From the NCBI GenBank assembly GCA_044337585.1, contig JBIINH010000036.1:1-15744 (forward strand): a DNA stretch of 15,744 bases, read 5' to 3'. The notes under the pieces are model-generated. The model was not told the origin of the DNA. It saw only the letters and a program-made list of their open reading frames with translations, and did no database searches. The stretch is from CAYSBE01 sp044337585. Its GTDB lineage: Bacteria > Bacteroidota > Bacteroidia > UKL13-3. Position 1 is the stretch's first letter, and every line of letters starts with the position of its first letter. This document shows, one piece after another, positions 6,162 to 13,200 of this stretch. The translations under genes and the position numbers were made by a program.

Positions 6162-9044
6162 ATGAAAAAACAAAAAGTGAAAGTTACACCTGAACAAGAA
6201 ATTGCAGCACCCTCTGCTGACCAACAATTGCATATCATGGTGTATGAAACAACTGCACAAACAACTGATTGGATTGAGAAGAACATCTTAATACCTGCAT
6301 CAAAAATCCGCAACCAACCACACGTTTACATTATTTCCGCTTCGGGCAAATCATTTGATGCATACAAGTGTACGGTGCTTTCTGCAGCTGATAAAGAGAC
6401 ATTACCTGATAACGGATATTTTTACATTGCCAGCTCAACCAACGCTACGTTTATAGAAGCTGCTGCGTCTTTTTTTCATTCAAATAAAAAGGCATTTATA
6501 GGAAACAATATTTACTACGGTGTAACAACCAAAGCCAGTGGCAAATCAGTTTTTGGCTTCACCAAACGAATTGGACTTTTTTGTTACAACTTATTTGGGC
6601 AATTGCTTATGCCTAGTGCACAAAAAGAATTTTCATCTCCTTTCAATTTCCTTCATGCAGAAGTGGTAAAAAATATTTTTAATGAAACGACATCGAATGA
6701 ACCACTCATGATTTCAGCTGCATCATATATGGATGCAAATTCGGAGCATATCTCACTCACATCAAAAGAGGCTAAAATTATTTATACCAACAAAAAAGAA
6801 TTGTTGGCAAATGCTTTCCATTCACGCATCAATTGGTTTCTAAAATCAGGACCTGCTTTGCAAAAAAACTGGCGCATTGCATTTTTTGCCATTACCGTTA
6901 TTGCTCTATTTGGACTGCCTCTAATTAGCCAACAATATGGCATGACATGGGACGAAAGAAGACATAACGAATACAGCAAACTTTCATTGAATTACTTCAC
7001 CACATTTGGCGAAGACACTACTTGCTTGCAAGCCAATATCCCAACTCAAGAATTTCGATATTATGGGGAGCATTTCAATGTAATAGCTGCATTTTTATAC
7101 ACCTACATTTCACCACTTGGTGAGTTTGAAACACGCCATTTGCTCAATGCGATTTATGCATTTTTTGCCATGTTTTTTGCAGCCATGATTGCTAAAGAGT
7201 TGGGAGGTTGGCGCGCAGGAGCTATAAGTTGGTTGATGGTATTATTGAGTCCAGTTTTTTTGGCACATGGCATGAACAACCCTACAGATATGCCTTTTGC
7301 AACGGGTTTTGCCATGGCCATTTACTATTTATTTAAAATTTGTAAAAACTTACCTGCACCCAAAGCATCACATATTTTAATGGCATCTGTTGGAATTGCA
7401 GTGGCTGTTGGGTCACGTGTCGGGGGCATTTTATTATATGCATATGCTGCCATGTTTATGGGCATCCATTGGTTGCAACTTATCAAAACTAAAGGTTTGC
7501 CTTACGCCTCCAGTCTTATGTTTACCTACCTGAAAATATTCATCTCTTTGCTTGTAATTGGGCACCTGCTTTCAATTTCATTATGGCCATTTGCTCAACA
7601 AAGCATATTGACAGGGTGGTATGAGGCATTTAAAAAATCAACAGAAGGTGCTTACTTTACCTACAACCATGAATTATTTGAAGGTGCAAGAATTTATATG
7701 GCAAATGTTCCATGGTATTACTTGCCCATGTTTATCATCATCAACACTCCGCTTGCTGTATTAGTAGGAATAGCACTGGCTATTTTAATGCTGCCATTTG
7801 CTACAAAAAACAAGTTGAATACGACCTTGTATTTGCTCCTGCTTTTCACCGTAGCTTTTCCAATTGTGTATGCAGAATTTAAAAGTTTGTATTACTACAA
7901 TGGATGGAGACATTATTTATTTATCTATCCATCTATTGTTGCCGCTGCTGCGTTGGGTTGGGAATCAATAAGCCGACTTACAAGCAAATATGTAGCCACA
8001 CTTCCTACAATCATGTGTAGCCTACCATTGCTTTGGATGGTACAAAATCATCCAAATGAAACAGTTTACTACAATGAGCTTTCGGGTGGCACAAAAGGTG
8101 CTTATGGTAAATATGAATTAGACTACTACTCCAATGCTTGCCGAGATGCTGGTGAGTGGATTGCCAATCAACATCCATCAGATTCGTTGCTGGTGGGCAT
8201 TAACAATGAACCATACACAGCATCATATTATGCGCATAAAATAAATCCGGCTCTACAGTTTCAATGGATGAGGGAATATGAAGAACAAAAACCGTATTGG
8301 GATTATGCTATATTAACCACACGCACCTACTCCTCAAATGAATTATTGAATGGCGCTTTTCCTCCAAAAGGAACTGTTCATGTGATTGAGGCCGGAGGTG
8401 CACCAATTTGTGCCATTGTGAAACGAGAGAATACCTTTATGCCAGATGGCTATGAAGCTATTAAACGTAAAAGTTTTGATACAGCCATCTACTATTTCAC
8501 TCAGGCCACCAAATACAGTCCGATGGATGAAGAAGCATGGCGCTTACTTGGTTTCTCGTATGCAGGTATCTTAAGTCCTGATACCGCTATTGCCATGTAC
8601 CAAAAAGCCATTGATATTTACCCTGAAAATTATACAGCATACAGCGAAATGGGAATGGTATATGCAAATGGAAAAAAAGATTTGGAATCAGCCATCAAGT
8701 GTTTTGATAAAGCCATTGCTTATAAAATAAATTATACCGATCCGTATTATTACGCTGCAGGTATTTATTTAAACAAAGGAGATTTTTATGCTGCTATTAA
8801 ATACTTGGAAAAAGGAATAAAATATGGCGGCAACAGTGTGCCTGAATTGCATTATAACCTTGGCTATGCTTATGCTAATACGAGTAATTTCAAAAAGGCT
8901 GAAGAGCAATTGTTGATGTGCTTATCGTTAAACGACCGCATGGCTCAAGCTTATCAATTGTTAGGTAGTGTTTACCAACAACTTGGTAAACCAAACGAAG
9001 CACAGCAATGCATGCAACGATATCAAATGCTTACGGGTCAATAA
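6162..9044 (+). CDS. Membrane glycosyltransferase (GT-C, family 39-like) with degenerate GT2-like N-terminus and C-terminal TPR array
   Basis: This 960-residue inner-membrane protein has three parts. Residues 1-236 are soluble; about 85-175 follow the layout of the second half of a dolichyl-phosphate-mannose-synthase-like GT2 domain, including FIGNN, a KRIGLFCYNLFGQLL helix and a following NFLHAEVVKNIF segment, but the metal-binding DxD is absent (IASST at 89-93). Residues 237-630 hold about 10-12 transmembrane helices, with an acidic first loop MTWDERRH (Asp264, Glu265) typical of GT-C enzymes that use polyprenyl-phosphate sugars, and NNPTDMPFA near 373. An extracytoplasmic stretch, ELSGGTKGAYGKYELDYY (about 640-660), is typical of family 39-like proteins. 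Residues 760-957 contain about six TPR motifs (for example AWRLLGFSYAGILSPDTA), which usually bind protein partners. Donor and acceptor are unknown. The gene is divergent from the FAD oxidoreductase and ends at a strong terminator. The GT2 relationship is my inference. Confidence 0.82.
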   Translation: MKKQKVKVTPEQEIAAPSADQQLHIMVYETTAQTTDWIEKNILIPASKIRNQPHVYIISASGKSFDAYKCTVLSAADKETLPDNGYFYIASSTNATFIEAAASFFHSNKKAFIGNNIYYGVTTKASGKSVFGFTKRIGLFCYNLFGQLLMPSAQKEFSSPFNFLHAEVVKNIFNETTSNEPLMISAASYMDANSEHISLTSKEAKIIYTNKKELLANAFHSRINWFLKSGPALQKNWRIAFFAITVIALFGLPLISQQYGMTWDERRHNEYSKLSLNYFTTFGEDTTCLQANIPTQEFRYYGEHFNVIAAFLYTYISPLGEFETRHLLNAIYAFFAMFFAAMIAKELGGWRAGAISWLMVLLSPVFLAHGMNNPTDMPFATGFAMAIYYLFKICKNLPAPKASHILMASVGIAVAVGSRVGGILLYAYAAMFMGIHWLQLIKTKGLPYASSLMFTYLKIFISLLVIGHLLSISLWPFAQQSILTGWYEAFKKSTEGAYFTYNHELFEGARIYMANVPWYYLPMFIIINTPLAVLVGIALAILMLPFATKNKLNTTLYLLLLFTVAFPIVYAEFKSLYYYNGWRHYLFIYPSIVAAAALGWESISRLTSKYVATLPTIMCSLPLLWMVQNHPNETVYYNELSGGTKGAYGKYELDYYSNACRDAGEWIANQHPSDSLLVGINNEPYTASYYAHKINPALQFQWMREYEEQKPYWDYAILTTRTYSSNELLNGAFPPKGTVHVIEAGGAPICAIVKRENTFMPDGYEAIKRKSFDTAIYYFTQATKYSPMDEEAWRLLGFSYAGILSPDTAIAMYQKAIDIYPENYTAYSEMGMVYANGKKDLESAIKCFDKAIAYKINYTDPYYYAAGIYLNKGDFYAAIKYLEKGIKYGGNSVPELHYNLGYAYANTSNFKKAEEQLLMCLSLNDRMAQAYQLLGSVYQQLGKPNEAQQCMQRYQMLTGQ

Positions 9045-9069
9045 CACATTTACTTAAAGCTAAAATTAA

Positions 9070-9108
9070 AAACCCCGAAAAGATTATTTCTTCTCGGGGT
9101 TTCTTTTT
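9070..9108. terminator. Bidirectional intrinsic terminator between convergent genes
   Basis: AAACCCCGA (9070-9078) pairs perfectly with TCGGGGTTT (9094-9102). After one A-C mismatch, AAGA/TCTT extends the stem, leaving a 5-base loop. The plus strand continues with CTTTTT (9103-9108). On the minus strand a five-T run (complement of 9068-9072) follows the stem. It lies 26 bp after the glycosyltransferase stop and about 45 bp after the stop of the convergent small gene, so it can serve both. Confidence 0.88.
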
Positions 9109-9147
9109 AATGTGTTTAAACTATAACAAGTTTTAAAAATGCTGAAA

Positions 9148-9453
9148 TTACTTTGTCATATCCAAGGAATAGATACAACTAATTGGTATGCCATAACCTT
9201 CATTCACCAATACCGTTTCGCCTTCAATACTTAACACTTTAGTATGGAGTGCTACCAATCCTTTGGTTGTGTTGATTACCACATCTGTATGGAAATCATT
9301 GTTATTCCCGAGGGTTATTGCCTTACTGATGTTGGTAAGCTTTACACGCTTATCCTCTACACTAATCATATCATCTGCACTCAAGGGCACAATCGTGCTT
9401 AAGTCAGCAATAGTAATTTTTTCGAGCTCGCGGAGGTTATATACTTTTGACAT
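9148..9453 (-). CDS. Small conserved-looking hypothetical protein downstream of superoxide dismutase
   Basis: I do not recognise this 101-residue protein. The start is taken at 9453 (MSKVYNLRELEKI), 2 bp after the superoxide dismutase stop; a longer in-frame start at 9498 would overlap the dismutase by 43 bp and add a Cys/Lys-rich leader, which looks unlikely. The protein has no signal peptide or membrane segment and is probably cytoplasmic. Residues 1-45 look mixed helix/strand with alternating acidic and hydrophobic residues. From about 46 on there are short strand-like blocks (DVVINTTKGLVALHTKVLSI, TVLVNEGYGIPISCIYSLDM), suggesting a small beta-rich fold. It has one cysteine (near residue 93) and no obvious catalytic motif. 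Tight spacing implies co-transcription and possibly translational coupling with the dismutase. Coding status is supported by the operon position and by a good terminator beyond its stop. Confidence 0.75.
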   Translation of the reverse strand: MSKVYNLRELEKITIADLSTIVPLSADDMISVEDKRVKLTNISKAITLGNNNDFHTDVVINTTKGLVALHTKVLSIEGETVLVNEGYGIPISCIYSLDMTK

Positions 9454-9455
9454 AA

Positions 9456-10067
9456 TTATTTTTTTGCAGCTGCAAATTTTTGAGAAACAATATCCCAATT
9501 AATTACATTAAAAAATGCGCCTATATAATCAGGCCTGCGGTTTTGGTAATTTAGGTAATAGGCATGTTCCCACACATCTATTCCCAATATTGGTGTTCCG
9601 TTGCAATCAGATGAAATATCCATTAACGGATTATCTTGATTGGCAGTAGAGCAAATTTTTAGTTTCCCGTTTTCTACACATAACCAAGCCCATCCTGATC
9701 CAAAACGTGTTGTAGCTGCTTTTGAGAAATCTTCTTTAAACTTTTCCCAACCTCCAAGTTCTGTGGTAATTGCATCAGCCAATTGTCCAGTTGGTGCATT
9801 GCTTCCTCCTGGTGTCATGATTTCCCAAAATAATGAGTGATTGAAGTGCCCTCCTCCATTATTTCTTACTGCAACCGGGTATTTACTGATGTGTTTACAA
9901 ATTTCCTCAATGCTGAGGTTTTCAGCATCAGTGCCTGCAATTGCATTGTTCAAATTGGTTATATATGCCTGATGGTGTTTGGTGTGATGTATTTCCATCG
10001 TACGTGCATCAATATGCGGCTCAAGCGCATTGTATGCGTAGGTTAGTTTTGGTAGTTCGAATGCCAT
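9456..10067 (-). CDS. sodA: Superoxide dismutase, Mn/Fe family (Mn-type residues)
   Basis: This 203-residue cytoplasmic enzyme converts superoxide to oxygen and hydrogen peroxide. The four metal ligands are present: His27 (in HHTKHH), His77 (in NHSLFW), Asp164 and His168 (DVWEHAYY). Two features that separate Mn from Fe enzymes point to Mn: Gly residues in GGGHFNHS (71-77), where Fe enzymes carry a Gln, and Gln144 in TANQDNPL, which supplies the active-site glutamine as in Mn enzymes. Bacteroidota members can be cambialistic, so metal use in vivo is uncertain, and the symbol sodB is often used for relatives. There is no signal peptide. The start fits the family's usual N-terminus. It is the first gene of a two-gene unit, insulated upstream by the terminator of the giant secreted-protein gene. 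Confidence 0.96.
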   Translation of the reverse strand: MAFELPKLTYAYNALEPHIDARTMEIHHTKHHQAYITNLNNAIAGTDAENLSIEEICKHISKYPVAVRNNGGGHFNHSLFWEIMTPGGSNAPTGQLADAITTELGGWEKFKEDFSKAATTRFGSGWAWLCVENGKLKICSTANQDNPLMDISSDCNGTPILGIDVWEHAYYLNYQNRRPDYIGAFFNVINWDIVSQKFAAAKK

Positions 10068-10149
10068 AGTATTTTTAAATTAATTGAGTTGCGAATATAC
10101 GTGTTGTTCATGTATAACAGGTAAACTTAAAAAGAAGTTTGTAAACAGC
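10068..10149 (-). promoter_or_regulatory. Upstream region of the superoxide dismutase unit
   Basis: About 80 bp lie between the preceding terminator and the dismutase ATG and must hold its promoter. Minus-strand TAAGTTTA (10122-10129) is one base from the TAnnTTTG -7 consensus and would leave a leader near 47 bases. It overlaps an AAACTT/AAGTTT inverted repeat (10123-10140) that might bind a regulator. No well-spaced TTG -33 element is seen. Confidence 0.3.
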
Positions 10150-10180
10150 AAAAAGGCTGCCTCAATGAGACAGCCTTTTT
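10150..10180 (-). terminator. Intrinsic terminator of the giant PKD/CHU_C gene
   Basis: AAAAAGGCTG (10150-10159) pairs with CAGCCTTTTT (10171-10180). Inside, after one mismatch, CTC/GAG closes a 3-base loop. Read on the minus strand, the hairpin lies 25 bp after the stop at 10206 and ends in five T residues. It separates the giant gene from the dismutase unit. Confidence 0.88.
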
Positions 10181-10205
10181 GCCATATTACATAAATTTTA
10201 ACTTA

Positions 10206-13200
10206 TTACCTAATCAGGGTAACTGTACCATTTACAGATTTTGCTTCTTGTGCTTTCAGTTTGTAATTGATGATATAGTAGTAAACACCTGCAGGACATT
10301 CAGCGCCATCATTGTTTGTTTTACCATTCCAATGTTTTTTGCTGTCTGTTGATTCAAACACTTTACCTCCCCAACGGTTGAAAATCAATATTTCATACTC
10401 ATCAGCACCTTCTACATCTACAATAAACAACTCATTGCTATTGTCTCCATTTGGAGAGAATACGTTGTATAGCTTGATATCAGTGCTGAACTGGTTAATG
10501 ATTTCATTACAAATCGTGTCTGGGCATGCTCCTAATGAATCTGCAGTGTAAGCAATTAGACAAACCTTGAATGTTCCTTTGTTTTCACCTAAATCATACT
10601 CAAAATTTGGATCGCTTATACTGCCACTTTTTTGTGCAAGCAATACATCTTTTTCGTCTAAGAGTGTCCAATCATAGCGTACTGCATTAATTGATGCATT
10701 GGTAAATTTAAATAATGGAATTGCTGCTGAATCAACGCTAAAGTCGGCAACTGCTGCACTAACAGTAAGTGCGATGGTATCGGTAATGCGGCAATTTTCA
10801 TACGCTGCAACCGGCACATTTCCACTAAATGTAGTTGGGTACGATATGATTTGGTAATTGCCTTGTGTATTAAACGGTGTAGTTGTAATGATTGGATTGC
10901 CTGATGTGGCTGGTCCTGATGCATCTATCGAATCCACATAAGTGGCTAATGCATCATCATAAACATAATATCTGAATGCGGTAAAGTTCGAATCGGATGT
11001 ATTGGTAATTTCCAACTCATCGCCCACACAAATATAACGCCTATCACCAGTGATGCTAACCGGATATTTAAATACAGATATATTTATAGGTTTATTTAAT
11101 CCTGCAAATGTGTCAGGGAAATAAACGATATCACACACTACAGGGTTAGGGCTTTTAGTATCTCTACCTGCAACGATAATACTGAATGTTCCTTCTTGGG
11201 TATATATATGTTCAATCGTATCTCTTCTGCCAAATATCTGTGATTTGCTAGAACCATCTCCCCAATACACAACAGTTTCAACTGTGGGTGTATCGGAAGG
11301 ATCTACGCCACCCGCTGAATCAGCCAAATTGATTATTTTAACTTTCATAGGAGCACAACCCAACGTATCAGTTAATAAACGGAAACGTGGTCTTGGACCC
11401 TGAATAAAGATATCCTGATATGTGGTATCAAAACAACCTTGCTCGGTTTCTACTACCAACTTTAACGTGTATGGACCATTTGAGCGGTACAACCAACTTA
11501 CATTTTTCCTATTGATTGAAACCGGTGTCAGGGTATCCGCTTTGTTTTCACCAAACCACCAATAGTTGGTTAAAAGAGCATCGGTTGTACTTGGCCCAGT
11601 TCCAAAATCAATATAACTGGTATCAACAAAGCTGGTAATTTCTCCACATCCATAAATAGTTTTTGGAGTATAAATTCTTGCTACCGGTTGAACAATATTT
11701 ACCCAAGTTTCGCAAGTATCATACCAACCCAAGCTATCCATGGTAATCATGGTTACTTTGTAGCGACCGAAACCGTTATACCTATGCACAGGGCGAGTAC
11801 CGATATAGGTATTGCCGTCACCAAAATTCCAATACATTTTCTCGGCAAATACAGCACCTCTTCGTTTTAAGGTATCCCAACTATTGGTAAACAAGTTCCA
11901 GAATACTTTGGTTACTGTAAATGAATCTTTTATCACGTTTGGATTAAATTCTGCTTCTCTCCAGAAATCGTATGGATCCATTTGCAATAATGAACGCGGA
12001 TCACCTGTAGCCGGATCAAACACGATTGGTGATTGACCTACGCGCGGTCTACTTCTTCCCGGATTATCCGGCAATACAGTTTGCTGACAATCATACCTCC
12101 AGTAACGAACCGAGTCATAGAAATAGACTGCTTCGTTTTCACAAAATACATTATCATATGGACCAGTATGGCTACCTCGTCTGGTTTCAAACGTATCAAT
12201 GACACCTATCGGGGTTAATCGAATTTCCCTACTTTGACAATCGGCAGTTGTGGTTATTAAATGCACTGTTGATGATGGTGCAGAATTCTCATTCCTGCCA
12301 CTGGCTTCCCAACTGCTTCGCACGTATTTATGGAATACCGGCAAGAACATCAGAGCCGTATCTGCAATATAGGTTGGTGGGTTCGGGATTCGTGTATTTG
12401 TACAGAAATCCAAGGTATCGTAAGGCACTATGGCAAACTTCTGACGAGGACGCAACCCATCTGTTGCACCAATGCCTGAAGCACGTATTGGCCATACGGT
12501 AGAATCCATTAAGCGATTTTCCAATAAATCCCAATTGTACCTAACCCTGCGCACTCCATTATTGAAAAATCCATCGGTTCTGTTATCACCTGAATACCAG
12601 AAGGAGTCTACAGTAGCGGTTCCATCTGCCCAAGCCCATACGGAATATTTGATACTATCTTGAATACTGTCGTTGTAGAAAACAGTTACACTATCATTCT
12701 TACCACGGTGCCAGCATCCTTCAGGGAACATTTGGAAAGATGAGGTAATGTTTACCAAGCGGAAGAATCGGTGATACCATACCACACTCGACACACACTT
12801 AGGATAATTATTATCAATGTATACAATATCAATTAATGTATCTAACACAGGAGTTGTGATAGGCCTGTAGTTGAATACGTGGCTAAAATTGTATGTGTAG
12901 TTAGCGGCTGCAATAGGAGGAAATGCACCTCCTGTAATCGGCATTCCGCCTACCGGGTTTTGTACTGGTGCAGTAATTGGCACCTGAAAGGCAGCCGGAT
13001 TGGCTTTGTATTGTGAGAAAAGCACGTTTGTACGAATGGTATCTTTGCTACCATTACCAATGGCCACACCAATAGTTACCCAACCTTGTTGGTCAGCAGG
13101 AAGTGGCGTTGGGAATACCGGATGGAATGGATCATAATGGTACACATTTACTGTTCCATTCGGATTCATCCAAGGTCCAGGAGGGAATGGGAAATAATCT

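Noticed and set aside
9454..9498. Longer N-terminus for the small protein starting at 9498
   Set aside because: It would overlap the superoxide dismutase coding end by 43 bp and add an odd Cys/Lys-rich leader; the ATG at 9453 directly after the dismutase stop fits better.
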